Below, piece by piece: positions 1 to 6,796 of a stretch of 10,384 nucleotides of DNA (positions are counted from its first letter, which is position 1; each line of letters begins with the position of its first letter). The notes below the pieces were generated by a model. It saw only the letters and a program-made list of their open reading frames with translations. It searched no databases and had not been told where the DNA came from. The stretch is from NCBI GenBank assembly GCA_002500485.1, contig DLRJ01000162.1, positions 1 through 10,384 on the forward strand. Direction: 5' to 3'. The DNA is from Dehalococcoidia bacterium UBA7891 (GTDB lineage: Bacteria; Chloroflexota; Dehalococcoidia; Lucifugimonadales; UBA826). The position numbers and the translations under genes are program-made.

Positions 1-56
1 GAACCTGTGCCTCCGGTTTAGGAAACCGGTGCTCTATCCTCCTGAGCTATAGGGGC
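1..56 (-). tRNA. tRNA-Arg (anticodon CCT), 3' end cut off by window edge
   Basis: Read on the minus strand, the segment begins with acceptor bases GCCCCTA (56 down to 50), followed by a D-arm with GCTC/GAGC pairing around an AGGAGGATA loop. The anticodon stem is CCGGT/ACCGG and closes a TTCCTAA loop, so the anticodon is CCT, which reads AGG as arginine. A short variable region and the start of the T-arm ending in GGTTC follow. The remaining T-arm, the 3' acceptor strand and any CCA end lie beyond position 1. The fold is canonical as far as it can be seen. AGG is used in several genes here (for example in the CDSs at 199 and 3623). Confidence 0.93.
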
Positions 57-78
57 ATAAATGAATTCCCGATGCAAA

Positions 79-87
79 ATTGTATCA
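79..87 (-). promoter_or_regulatory. Probable extended -10 promoter of tRNA-Arg
   Basis: On the minus strand this reads TGATACAAT, that is a TGn extension followed by TACAAT, which matches TATAAT at five of six bases. It would start transcription near 72, about 16 nt before the tRNA 5' end at 56. No good -35 hexamer is seen at 16-18 bp, which is tolerable for an extended -10 promoter. Confidence 0.4.
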
Positions 88-157
88 AACAGAACCTGAC
101 TTAGGTTTGCTTAAGCCGATATTGATAAGAACTTCGTGTTATTACAGAATGTACTCA

Positions 158-163
158 TAGAAT
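158..163 (+). promoter_or_regulatory. Weak -10 candidate for the Udh-like gene
   Basis: TAGAAT matches the -10 consensus at five of six bases and lies about 35 bp before the chosen start at 199, which would give a leader of roughly 29 nt carrying the Shine-Dalgarno sequence. No convincing -35 hexamer is found at the usual spacing, so this is only a candidate. Confidence 0.25.
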
Positions 164-186
164 TTAGCCCGTTTAATTTTCTCTCT

Positions 187-190
187 GGAG
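187..190 (+). promoter_or_regulatory. Ribosome binding site fixing the start at 199
   Basis: GGAG followed by an 8-nt spacer precedes the ATG at 199. The open frame continues upstream to an ATG at 136, but the 21 extra residues would precede the Rossmann strand (KVLITGATG) without homology to the fold, and that ATG has no comparable site. This decides the 308-residue start. Confidence 0.75.
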
Positions 191-198
191 CTCCTAAT

Positions 199-1125
199 AT
201 GTCGCAAAAAATAGAAAAAGTCCTTATAACCGGTGCCACAGGGTATGTTGCAGACCAGATGCTCGCATTCATGAAAGAGCAGTATGAAACTGTTCTAGTA
301 GATACCAGAGAGGTAAACAGGCGCGGAGAACCAATAGAAGGTGTAAACATCGTGGATCTAATTGATCCACATAGAAACAAATACTCCGATCTTTTTGAAG
401 GGGTGGACGCGGTTATACACCTTGCGTACAAAAGAAGATCAGGGGATCCCCTCGATCATTTCAATGATGAAAAACAAAATGTAGAAATGGCATATAACGT
501 CTTTAGATCATCGTATGATGCCGGTGTTCAAAGGGTTGTAATGGCCAGTTCAAATCATGCAGCCGACTGGTATGAACACGCTTTAATACACAACGGTGGG
601 TTGGATATAGTCGGGCCATACGATTTACCACTTTCAGACAATTTCTACGGATGGGCAAAAGCGACCTATGAACATATGGGATTCTTGTTTGCCAGCGGCG
701 GTATGGGAGAAGGAGGTGATGGAGCATCCGGCAGCGCTGCAACAGGAAACCTCCTTGCGGGAAATTTAAACACCAGCAGAAAAATGGGTGTTGTGATGGT
801 AAGGATCGGTGCTCCTCGGGATATAGAGACAGAAATATACAGAGGGAAAGCAGCGGCTTATAAAAGAGATCTTGGTGCTTATATAAGTCCTCGAGACATC
901 ACACAACTTTTTCATAGGGCTATGGAAACCCCAAATATAGAGAACGAATATGGAGTTCCATGGCAGGTGGTTTACGGTATAAGCAACAACACCCGAGCGT
1001 TTTGGTCACTTACTAGCGCGAGGAAAGTATTGGGTTACGAACCTGAGGACGACTCAGAAATTACATTTAGGGCCGGGATCAACGAGATCCTTAACGATTC
1101 AGGACGTGTTGGGCCTTTAAATTAG
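199..1125 (+). CDS. NAD-dependent epimerase/dehydratase family oxidoreductase, uronate-dehydrogenase-like
   Basis: This is a 308-residue extended-type SDR with no signal peptide, so it is cytoplasmic. Visible features are the glycine-rich nucleotide loop TGATGYVA (residues 11-18), an acidic residue ending strand 2 (Asp35 in VLVD), which favours NAD over NADP, the ASSNH segment (116-120) with the catalytic Ser, and the YxxxK pair Tyr150/Lys154 in YGWAK. The C-terminal VRIGAPRD (201-208), SPRDITQLFHRA (230-241) and YGISNNTRAFW (259-269) blocks follow the pattern of uronate dehydrogenases (Udh), which oxidise galacturonate or glucuronate to the aldarolactone. The substrate is not proven; other sugar or sugar-acid derivatives are possible. 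Between Lys154 and Val201 there is an unusual Gly/Ser/Ala-rich stretch (about 166-190) that makes this segment some 25 residues longer than in the Udh proteins I can recall. It is monocistronic, convergent with the next gene at a 41-bp gap. Confidence 0.85.
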   Translation: MSQKIEKVLITGATGYVADQMLAFMKEQYETVLVDTREVNRRGEPIEGVNIVDLIDPHRNKYSDLFEGVDAVIHLAYKRRSGDPLDHFNDEKQNVEMAYNVFRSSYDAGVQRVVMASSNHAADWYEHALIHNGGLDIVGPYDLPLSDNFYGWAKATYEHMGFLFASGGMGEGGDGASGSAATGNLLAGNLNTSRKMGVVMVRIGAPRDIETEIYRGKAAAYKRDLGAYISPRDITQLFHRAMETPNIENEYGVPWQVVYGISNNTRAFWSLTSARKVLGYEPEDDSEITFRAGINEILNDSGRVGPLN

Positions 1126-1166
1126 ATTTCCAGGAGCAAACATACCGGTCAAAAACTTCAGATTCT

Positions 1167-2150
1167 CTATAGGCGCTTTAATATTTGCCCTTCTAGCTCT
1201 TTACCATCAGAGTATCTCTTGAGGTTCTCGACAGCAAAATCGGCACGTTTACGCATCATGCCATCAGTGCCAGCCACTGTGTGAGGTTGAACTATAACGT
1301 TGGGTAATTTATAGACCGGTAGATCAAATTCAGGGGGTTCTTTTGCAAATGCATCCAGACCAGCACCGGCTATTTTTTTATCCCTGAGGGCATCGTATAA
1401 GGCATCCTCGTCTATAAGACCACCTCGAGCAACATTAATCACAAAAGAAGTTGGCTTCAAGAGAGCAATCCTTTTTCTATTGATTATGTGTTTCGTCTCT
1501 TCGGTTAAATGGAGATGGACAGATAAAAAATCACAATCCCCTATAGCGTCATCAAGATCTTCGGTTCCTCCCAGGAAATCAGGTTGTATCTCATCTAAGA
1601 TTTCCTGTTCGATTGGACGCACATCAATGGCATTAATTTTCATACCGAAAGCTTTAGCCCTACGTGCAAGTTGCTGCCCGCTAGCGCCGAACCCTACGAT
1701 CGTTAAAGTTCTTCCCTCCACTTCAAGGCCGTTGGCACTGAAAACCGTTCCAGCAAAAAACTGATCAGTTGCATTTCCATAATCATGGGCAAGCATGAGA
1801 GTAAACATCATGGCCCCTTCTGCCAAGGAAACACTGCTTAAATGGCCTGGGCAATGAGCAAGTATCATCCCTTTCTCAATAATTCGCTCCACCTCAACAT
1901 GATCTAAACCATTTGTCTGAACCTGCACATATTTAATCCCTGCTTCCGCCGCGACATCCACTAATTCTGGTTCTATATTTCCACCAAGATCTACGATGAC
2001 TTCCCTACCCGTCAGCTGTGACGGCCAATCTTTTGATCTATCAAATATTTCAGTATCGAATTCCTTCAGCAAGATTTCAGGCAAGTATTGATGTCTTTCT
2101 TCAACGCTAATGATCGGATGTGGCAAATATGAAACCTTTAATTTCCCCAT
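1167..2150 (-). CDS. D-isomer-specific 2-hydroxyacid dehydrogenase family protein
   Basis: This 327-residue protein has the two-domain arrangement of formate/glycerate-type dehydrogenases, which interconvert 2-oxoacids and D-2-hydroxyacids with NAD(P)H in the cytoplasm. The catalytic-domain half comes first (1-100 and the C-terminal tail). The Rossmann domain holds GFGASG (153-158), with Asp176 at the end of the following strand, which suggests NAD. The catalytic Arg242 is in VARGGLID, Glu271 in FAKEPPE and His290 in VQPHTVAGTD, so the Arg-Glu-His triad is complete. Length is normal for the family. The ATG at 2150 is set by AGGAGG at 2164-2159 with an 8-nt spacer. Substrate cannot be assigned; glyoxylate/hydroxypyruvate reductase and phosphoglycerate-dehydrogenase-like roles are both possible. 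It is divergent from the amidohydrolase at 2323. Confidence 0.9.
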   Translation of the reverse strand: MGKLKVSYLPHPIISVEERHQYLPEILLKEFDTEIFDRSKDWPSQLTGREVIVDLGGNIEPELVDVAAEAGIKYVQVQTNGLDHVEVERIIEKGMILAHCPGHLSSVSLAEGAMMFTLMLAHDYGNATDQFFAGTVFSANGLEVEGRTLTIVGFGASGQQLARRAKAFGMKINAIDVRPIEQEILDEIQPDFLGGTEDLDDAIGDCDFLSVHLHLTEETKHIINRKRIALLKPTSFVINVARGGLIDEDALYDALRDKKIAGAGLDAFAKEPPEFDLPVYKLPNVIVQPHTVAGTDGMMRKRADFAVENLKRYSDGKELEGQILKRL

Positions 2151-2244
2151 CTGTCATACCTCCTCTAAATATCTATCAAACCCAACAATTTCAGAAAACA
2201 CAAAACCCGGCTCTATCCTACATAAAATCAAATCCCCTAGCGAG

Positions 2245-2273
2245 ATGACAAGTTTGCCTTATGCCGATATCCT
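2245..2273 (+). promoter_or_regulatory. Promoter candidate for the amidohydrolase gene
   Basis: ATGACA (2245-2250, five of six matches to the -35 consensus) is followed after exactly 17 bp by TATCCT (2268-2273, four of six to the -10). Transcription would start near 2280, giving a leader of about 43 nt with AAGGA at 2311-2315 before the ATG at 2323. The rest of 2151-2322 is AT-rich divergent intergenic sequence with no convincing small gene. For the opposite gene only a weak pair is seen on the minus strand: TTGTGT at 2203-2198 and TTTGAT at 2180-2175, 17 bp apart. Confidence 0.45.
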
Positions 2274-2322
2274 ACCCTCAATCAAGAAATCTACATGGAT
2301 TGATAATTAAAAGGATAGCAAA

Positions 2323-3171
2323 ATGCCAGAATCTACATTGACCATTGATTGCCAGGTACATGCGTATGAAAAGGATAGTCTTTCACGGCCATGGAAAGGG
2401 TTCCTACAGGGCCCTGACGAAGTAACTGGGGATGACATGGTTGCAGCAATGGATTCAGTTGGCGTGGATGGAGCGATTTTGATATCTCCCGCAAGCCTAT
2501 ATGCCTATGACGCTAGCTATGCACTGGAAGTTTATGCAAAACATCCTGGTAAATTTGGCTTGGTTAAGCCTTTTGACCCTGAATCGGAAACAGTAGGTGA
2601 AGAAGTTGAAGAATGGGCAGCGACCCCTGGTGTGGTTGGGGCCCGCATAATGTTAAGGCCATATGAGTTCACTGAATACCATCCAGGTCTGAGTAGCATT
2701 CTTGATGCTGGAGCCGAAGCAGGAATACCGATAAACATTATGTGTTCAGGAAACCTAGATTTGTTCAGCCAACTTGCCGACAAGCACCCTAACACCCAGA
2801 TGGTGATTGACCATCTAGGAATACCGCAACCACATCTTCCTCCAGTACCAGAAAATCCATTTGCGGATTTGGACAAAGTCATATCACTGGCAAAGCATGA
2901 CAATGTTGTCATAAAAATCTCCGGTGCCGGTACTTTATCGCATGAATCTTTCCCTTATGCGGACATATGGGGACCTTTAGGAAAAATATTTAATGCCTTT
3001 GGTCTGGATCGTTGCCTATGGGGAACTGATTGGACAAGGGCCGTTGAACTTTTGACATACAAGGAAGGAGTTGAGGCATTCAGAGTCACAGATTCACTAT
3101 CTGATTCAGAACGAGAGATCCTTATGGGTGGCAGCCTCTCTAAAATCTATAAATGGTCACCCAAAAAATAG
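2323..3171 (+). CDS. Amidohydrolase family 2 (TIM-barrel metal-dependent hydrolase / lactonase type)
   Basis: A 282-residue single-domain protein without signal peptide, of usual length for the amidohydrolase_2 group (COG2159/COG3618-like), which hydrolyses lactones and related C-O or C-N bonds or decarboxylates ring acids. The strand-1 motif is DCQVHAYE (9-16), giving Asp9-x-Gln11-x-His13 where the classical form has His-x-His. VIDHLGIP (162-169) carries the strand-6 Asp163/His164 and LWGTDW (232-237) the conserved strand-8 Asp236. At the strand-5 position, where many relatives have a metal-ligand His, this protein reads PINIMCSG (136-143). The altered ligand set suggests a mononuclear or metal-independent lactonase-like member; this is inference. 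The start is supported by AAGGA with a 7-nt spacer. It is divergent from the 2-hydroxyacid dehydrogenase and convergent with the small protein at 3196. Confidence 0.85.
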   Translation: MPESTLTIDCQVHAYEKDSLSRPWKGFLQGPDEVTGDDMVAAMDSVGVDGAILISPASLYAYDASYALEVYAKHPGKFGLVKPFDPESETVGEEVEEWAATPGVVGARIMLRPYEFTEYHPGLSSILDAGAEAGIPINIMCSGNLDLFSQLADKHPNTQMVIDHLGIPQPHLPPVPENPFADLDKVISLAKHDNVVIKISGAGTLSHESFPYADIWGPLGKIFNAFGLDRCLWGTDWTRAVELLTYKEGVEAFRVTDSLSDSEREILMGGSLSKIYKWSPKK

Positions 3172-3202
3172 GTTTAACTTCTTACCGATCGTAAGCTAAA
3201 AC
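3172..3202. terminator. Small hairpin in the convergent gap, possible bidirectional terminator
   Basis: CTTAC (3181-3185) and GTAAG (3191-3195) form a perfect 5-bp stem around a CGATC loop. GTTT (3172-3175) and AAAC (3199-3202) could extend it across an internal loop. It fills the 24-bp gap between two convergent stop codons. The stem is short and lacks a strong T-run, so termination efficiency is doubtful. Confidence 0.3.
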
Positions 3203-3555
3203 GACAACCATGAATCTTGTTCTTGTGGTTCCCAGTATTCCACGGTGACTGATTCAATAATGAAATGTTCATAAGGGTCTACCGATTTATATTCTTCGTA
3301 AGGCCCATCCCAATTCTTCCTACGTTCCTTATAGGAATCGTGTCCTTCCAGAGAATGGAATTCAAAATTCATTATGTAGCGCCCAGTAGGGTTTCCAGAG
3401 GAATCGAGTTGACGAAAATATTTAGCAGATTTCCATTCTGGAAATAATTTGTCGTGATATTTTTCTACAAATAAGAACCACTGTCTAATGATCTCATCAT
3501 GGTCATCCTGGTGACCCTGTTTAATTTCCCAGCTTTCAACTTCTATGAAACTCAA
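3196..3555 (-). CDS. Small conserved-looking protein of unknown function, possible dimeric alpha/beta-barrel (ferredoxin-like) fold
   Basis: I do not recognise a named family. The 119-residue protein is acidic, rich in Trp, Tyr and Phe, has no signal peptide or membrane segment, and starts with TTG. Predicted order of elements is strand (2-14), helix (17-42), strand pair around RYIMNFEF (59-66), helix (70-90) and a last strand with HFIIESVTVEYWEP (97-110). This beta-alpha-beta-beta-alpha-beta order and the length fit dimeric alpha/beta-barrel proteins such as NIPSNAP, EthD or antibiotic-biosynthesis-monooxygenase relatives, which bind or oxidise small organic molecules. The assignment rests on predicted topology only. 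Coding status is supported by the good Shine-Dalgarno, a consensus-like promoter upstream and protein-like composition. It is divergent from the LLM oxidoreductase at 3623, which may point to a shared substrate. Confidence 0.75.
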   Translation of the reverse strand: MSFIEVESWEIKQGHQDDHDEIIRQWFLFVEKYHDKLFPEWKSAKYFRQLDSSGNPTGRYIMNFEFHSLEGHDSYKERRKNWDGPYEEYKSVDPYEHFIIESVTVEYWEPQEQDSWLSF

Positions 3556-3564
3556 CTTATAGTG

Positions 3565-3569
3565 CTCCT
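3565..3569 (-). promoter_or_regulatory. Ribosome binding site deciding a TTG start
   Basis: On the minus strand AGGAG is followed by a 9-nt spacer and TTG at 3555-3553. No in-frame ATG or GTG is present in the 45 nt immediately upstream, and the first internal Met is residue 61, so TTG is the only start consistent with the site. Confidence 0.65.
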
Positions 3570-3583
3570 GATAAGCATTGATC

Positions 3584-3592
3584 TGACATAAT
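3584..3592 (+). promoter_or_regulatory. Extended -10 promoter candidate for the LLM oxidoreductase gene
   Basis: TGACATAAT reads as a TGn extension followed by CATAAT (five of six to TATAAT). It would start transcription near 3599, leaving a leader of about 24 nt with AAAGGA at 3613-3618 before the ATG at 3623. It overlaps the opposing promoter's -10 on the other strand. Confidence 0.35.
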
Positions 3593-3615
3593 ATTGGAAC
3601 AAATTCTGATGTAAA
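3588..3615 (-). promoter_or_regulatory. Promoter of the small unknown protein gene
   Basis: On the minus strand TTTACA (3615-3610) and TATTAT (3593-3588) each match the sigma-70-type consensus at five of six bases and are 16 bp apart. Transcription would start near 3581, about 26 nt before the TTG start. This is the best-matching promoter in the window, and its -10 overlaps the forward extended -10 at 3584-3592. Confidence 0.5.
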
Positions 3616-3622
3616 GGATCAA

Positions 3623-4618
3623 ATGGTACAGTTCAGTATAGCAATCAGCGGCGACCGGGAGATCAAAGAATATATCTCCATAGCAAAAATTGTCGATCAG
3701 TCCGACTTCTCGAACTTAAGCATCTATGACGACCTTATGTTCAAACCAGCCTGGCCAATACTCAGCATAATTGCTATTAACACAGAAAGAATAAAAATCG
3801 GCCCTGCTGTATTAAACCCCTATCTGACACATCCTGCAGTGATCGCAGCCAATATCTCAGTAATCGATGAGATCTCAAATGGCAGAAGTTTCGTTGGCAT
3901 AGGAAGAGGGGCCTTTTTAGATTTTCTAAACATAAAATCGGAAAAGCCTATTAGTGCAGTAGCAGAAGCCATAGAAATAATCCAAAATCTCACAAGGGGT
4001 CTCAAAAAACCTTTCCATGGTGAGATTTTTTCTTTAAGGGAAGGGGCTTTTTTTAGATGGAATGCTGACCATGGAAAAATTCCAGTAATGGTTGGAACCT
4101 GGGGAAAGAAGATGTCTACCTTAGCAGGGGAGAAAGCAGACGAAGTAAAGGCAAGCCCTCTTTGGAACAGTGACTATGCTCGAACCCTACGCTCTCAAAT
4201 AGACCAAGGTGCGATCTCGGCCGGAAGGGCACCAAGTGAGATTGGTCTGACTCTGGGTGTATTGACATCTATCCATAATGATTCCGACGTCGCAAAGGAA
4301 TATGCTCGCAACTCACTAGCGATTTATCTACCGCATTTATACCCGATGACAGAAGTGATGGGCGTACCTGCAAATGAAATAGCCAATGTCAGGAAACTTT
4401 CCAATTTAGGAAAATATTCAGAGGCATCCAAATTAATTTCCGATGAAACTCTTAACAATTTTTCCTTATACGGTTCTCCCGTTGAGATCAGATCGAAAAT
4501 CACTTCTCTAATTGACACCGCTCCTGTAGATAAAATTGAATTTGGAACCCCACATGGCCCAAATTCCTTTGAGGCAATAATTTTACTGAAAAACGAGGTT
4601 ATACCCTGGTTCAGTTAG
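3623..4618 (+). CDS. LLM-class (luciferase-like) flavin- or F420-dependent oxidoreductase
   Basis: A 331-residue TIM-barrel protein of the bacterial luciferase superfamily (PF00296), closest in pattern to the methylenetetrahydromethanopterin-reductase-like group. Typical blocks are IKIGPAVLNPYLTHPAVIAA (57-76), the IDEISNGRSFVGIGRG segment (81-96) that lines the cofactor pocket, PVMVGTWGKK (154-163) and the C-terminal IEFGTPHGPN (305-314). Members use reduced F420 or FMNH2 to reduce or mono-oxygenate organic substrates; the sequence does not settle which cofactor is used. Length is normal and there is no signal peptide. AAAGGA with a 4-nt spacer supports the ATG. It is divergent from the small unknown protein at 3196 and convergent, over only 19 bp, with the large hydrolase at 4638. 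A role in oxidising cyclic ketones or similar compounds is inferred from the neighbours. Confidence 0.88.
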   Translation: MVQFSIAISGDREIKEYISIAKIVDQSDFSNLSIYDDLMFKPAWPILSIIAINTERIKIGPAVLNPYLTHPAVIAANISVIDEISNGRSFVGIGRGAFLDFLNIKSEKPISAVAEAIEIIQNLTRGLKKPFHGEIFSLREGAFFRWNADHGKIPVMVGTWGKKMSTLAGEKADEVKASPLWNSDYARTLRSQIDQGAISAGRAPSEIGLTLGVLTSIHNDSDVAKEYARNSLAIYLPHLYPMTEVMGVPANEIANVRKLSNLGKYSEASKLISDETLNNFSLYGSPVEIRSKITSLIDTAPVDKIEFGTPHGPNSFEAIILLKNEVIPWFS

Positions 4619-4621
4619 TGC

Positions 4622-4642
4622 CCTAATATTGAGATATTTAGG
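4622..4642. terminator. Small hairpin in the 19-bp convergent gap
   Basis: CCTAATAT-type left arm (4622-4629) pairs with ATA plus TTAGG (4634-4636, 4638-4642) around a TGAG loop, with one bulged T at 4637, giving 8 base pairs. It overlaps the hydrolase stop codon and ends 24 bp after the LLM stop. It could slow both polymerases but is weak. Confidence 0.3.
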
Positions 4643-6635
4643 AATCTGAATCGGTAAACCAGTCCCACATCCTCGAAGCCAAAGCAACACTAACTTCAAC
4701 ATCTTCTGGAAGTAGATATCTCGATTCAACTAGTTCTCCAGCTGCTTCTTTAACTTGATCTAGGTAATCATCCTTACTTGAATAACGCTCCTCAATGGAT
4801 AGTCTAGGATCGCCGGCACTCAGTCTTTGTGATTGGGTGGCAGAAAAAGGAATCGTGCTCCCAGCAAATACCAGAAGCTGTTTATCACCACCTACATCTG
4901 GGTGACGCAAAGTCCATCCTGTATGAGCTGCCACTGGTACAGCTATCTCAGGAGCAATAATTCCGCCTACCTCATTGCCATCAGAATTTACAGCAGGAAC
5001 TAATCCTCCAAACTCTTTTCCTATTTCTGGGGGGATAATATTTGGATGCTCATTACCTTCACTCGGAGAAAACTCTCTTCTTCTTGGGGTTGCATGCCTT
5101 TCTGGATAATTTGACCCCGGTATTTTTGAAAAAACGGCTTGTAGAGAGGAAGGATGCACCAAAGTTCCTTTCTCGATTTTTGGGTGCTCAGAGGCTGGAG
5201 GCTCTTTACCTTCAGTCACCCAAGCATCCATATTTATTAAACAAGCCCTCAGCAAAGGAGTGTAATCGATAATGCTTCTAATATTTTGAGAACGCTCTGC
5301 ACCCTCGACTATGAAACCATTATCCGTCGGAGGCCAAACACCAATACCGTGCTCGGTACCTGCAAAGTGATATACCCTCGTATTTGATCCTTGATGAATA
5401 TCTCTTCTACCATCAGGGTCTGTATGAAGCAACGAAGCATCAACCCTGTGATACTCAGCTGAAGTATTCGTGTACATAATCTTCAGATTACTACCTCTGC
5501 CATCAAGCCTTCCATGCAATGAGCCGGTATCTTCGGTTTCAGGGTCTGTTTGTTCAATAGATGCAAAGGGAAACAGTTGATGCATCATATTATTTCTATC
5601 TTTAGAATTCTGCCCAAAACGTTGATTAAACTCACCACGCATTCCTCCTGCAACATTGGCTATGAAGCCATCCAATGTTTCACGGCCTGCCTCATCTAAA
5701 TTAAAATCGTTATATGCGAATGTTCGAAGGAATCTGCCAGTCTGGGAACGCCCGTAAGCATAGGCTGTATCAATCCCTTCTACCGGTGACTCCATATGCG
5801 GGCTACCGTTTTTGATCCAGGAAACACAATCCCTCAATGCAGCAAAACTAAGTCCAATTACAGGTGCACCTACTGCGGTATATACAGCCTGGTACAAACG
5901 TCCTTTCTCAAAGCCTTTTTCAGAGCACACGTATCCAGGATCTGGACGGTAATCTCCTGCATCATCTATCCTCCCAAATTTCCAGTCATCCCGTGCCATA
6001 GGTTCGGCTGGGCCATCGGGCATGTCTCGAATTTCTATCAAGGCTGAAGATTCATGCATATCAGCTGTTTCATAAGCTTTATGGCCTTTGTCTGAAAGCA
6101 GGAAATTGTGAGTATCTTCAGGAGACTGAAGTTGCATATATACCTTGCCTTCCAGCCGACTCCCATCAGGATTCAGGGCTTCAGGTCCTCGCATAGTTAT
6201 GAGAGCATCAAAAGGAGGGGCATCGACCTGCCAACCACAAGCCACAACTACATAGCCTTTTTCCATTAAAAGCCCATCGCCTAAATCAACCTCAACATCT
6301 ATCGGAGTGTTTTCATCTATTAGAGGTCTCGTTCCTCTATTAAAGTTAGGCAGCCCAACCCTATTCCCTCTGTTTACTACATCCAACAGTAATTTTCCCG
6401 ACACTTTAGTCTTGTCTACAGGAAGAATTAAGGAAACATCTGACTCAAATTCGACAAATCCATTTTGGTTTACCGGGGCGAGTCTTACATCAGTTATTCT
6501 GGAATTAGCCTCATTTTCAGGGTCGATTTGAAAGGATAAAACTCCCCTAATCTCTTCATATTGGCCAACATCACCGAAATGTTTTCCGTCAGCAAGAACT
6601 CTCCTAAAGGTTGTTTCGAATTTAGTGGCTGGCAT
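4638..6635 (-). CDS. Large alpha/beta hydrolase domain-containing protein (PF20091-like)
   Basis: A 665-residue cytoplasmic protein without signal peptide. The nucleophile elbow is YGRSQTGRFLR (294-304) with Ser297 as probable nucleophile, followed by the FNLDEAGRETLDG (311-323) and GGMRGEFNQRFGQ (330-342) blocks that typify the alpha/beta hydrolase domain family PF20091. HFAGTEHGIG (423-432) offers a probable catalytic His429, and HTGWTLRHPD (571-580) is another conserved-looking block. The first 130 residues form a beta-rich N-terminal part including LLLDVVNRGNR (82-92) and GYVVVACGWQ (127-136), usual in this family. Function in the family is mostly uncharacterised; ester, lactone or carbon-carbon hydrolysis is plausible. 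AGGAG at 6646-6642 with a 6-nt spacer sets the ATG. Length is intact. It is divergent from the SDR at 6797, with which it may share a pathway. Confidence 0.85.
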   Translation of the reverse strand: MPATKFETTFRRVLADGKHFGDVGQYEEIRGVLSFQIDPENEANSRITDVRLAPVNQNGFVEFESDVSLILPVDKTKVSGKLLLDVVNRGNRVGLPNFNRGTRPLIDENTPIDVEVDLGDGLLMEKGYVVVACGWQVDAPPFDALITMRGPEALNPDGSRLEGKVYMQLQSPEDTHNFLLSDKGHKAYETADMHESSALIEIRDMPDGPAEPMARDDWKFGRIDDAGDYRPDPGYVCSEKGFEKGRLYQAVYTAVGAPVIGLSFAALRDCVSWIKNGSPHMESPVEGIDTAYAYGRSQTGRFLRTFAYNDFNLDEAGRETLDGFIANVAGGMRGEFNQRFGQNSKDRNNMMHQLFPFASIEQTDPETEDTGSLHGRLDGRGSNLKIMYTNTSAEYHRVDASLLHTDPDGRRDIHQGSNTRVYHFAGTEHGIGVWPPTDNGFIVEGAERSQNIRSIIDYTPLLRACLINMDAWVTEGKEPPASEHPKIEKGTLVHPSSLQAVFSKIPGSNYPERHATPRRREFSPSEGNEHPNIIPPEIGKEFGGLVPAVNSDGNEVGGIIAPEIAVPVAAHTGWTLRHPDVGGDKQLLVFAGSTIPFSATQSQRLSAGDPRLSIEERYSSKDDYLDQVKEAAGELVESRYLLPEDVEVSVALASRMWDWFTDSDS

Positions 6636-6664
6636 AAGAGACTCCTATATGTATTACAAATGAG

Positions 6665-6682
6665 ATGACTGTTTTACAGCAT
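6665..6682. promoter_or_regulatory. Imperfect inverted repeat in divergent control region
   Basis: ATG-a-CTGT TTT ACAG-CAT forms a 7-bp inverted repeat with one unpaired A at 6668. It lies in the 161-bp region between the large hydrolase and the SDR, 30-47 bp upstream of the hydrolase start, where a repressor could act. The arms are short and chance cannot be excluded. Confidence 0.25.
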
Positions 6683-6740
6683 TTGAGAAAAGTTCGCAAA
6701 ATTCCCGTTTTGGCCTACCGTAAATCATGAATTTTCAATC

Positions 6741-6770
6741 TTTACAGTAAGGGGCTAAAATCCATAGATA
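6741..6770 (+). promoter_or_regulatory. Weak promoter candidate for the SDR gene
   Basis: TTTACA (6741-6746, five of six to the -35) precedes TAGATA (6765-6770, three of six to the -10) by 18 bp. Transcription would start near 6777, about 20 nt before the ATG at 6797. An alternative -10 is TATGTA at 6773-6778, but it has no -35 at the right distance. Confidence 0.25.
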
Positions 6771-6796
6771 TTTATGTATACACAAACGAGGTAATA

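Noticed and set aside
136..198. N-terminal extension of the Udh-like gene to the ATG at 136
   Set aside because: It lacks a Shine-Dalgarno, precedes the Rossmann strand with non-homologous sequence, and overlaps the likely promoter; the ATG at 199 has GGAG at good spacing.
1..198. tRNA-linked genomic island or attachment site
   Set aside because: Islands normally insert at the tRNA 3' end, which is off the window. No integrase or repeat of tRNA sequence is seen to the right of the gene.
1111..1190. GGGC and GCCC as a terminator stem across the first convergent gap
   Set aside because: The arms are only 4 bp and lie more than 70 bp apart inside the two coding regions; no compact hairpin is present.
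2110..2310. Forward 66-residue open frame across the divergent region
   Set aside because: It overlaps the start of the 2-hydroxyacid dehydrogenase antisense, has low-complexity composition with no recognisable motif, and covers the promoter region.
2309..2378. Ten-base repeat AAAAGGATAG at 2309-2318 and 2369-2378
   Set aside because: The first copy is the ribosome binding region and the second is coding (EKDS). Only two copies of a short word occur, so chance is the best explanation.
2532..2912. Antisense 126-residue open frame within the amidohydrolase gene
   Set aside because: It is a shadow of a clearly real enzyme gene, with no ribosome site and no protein-like pattern.
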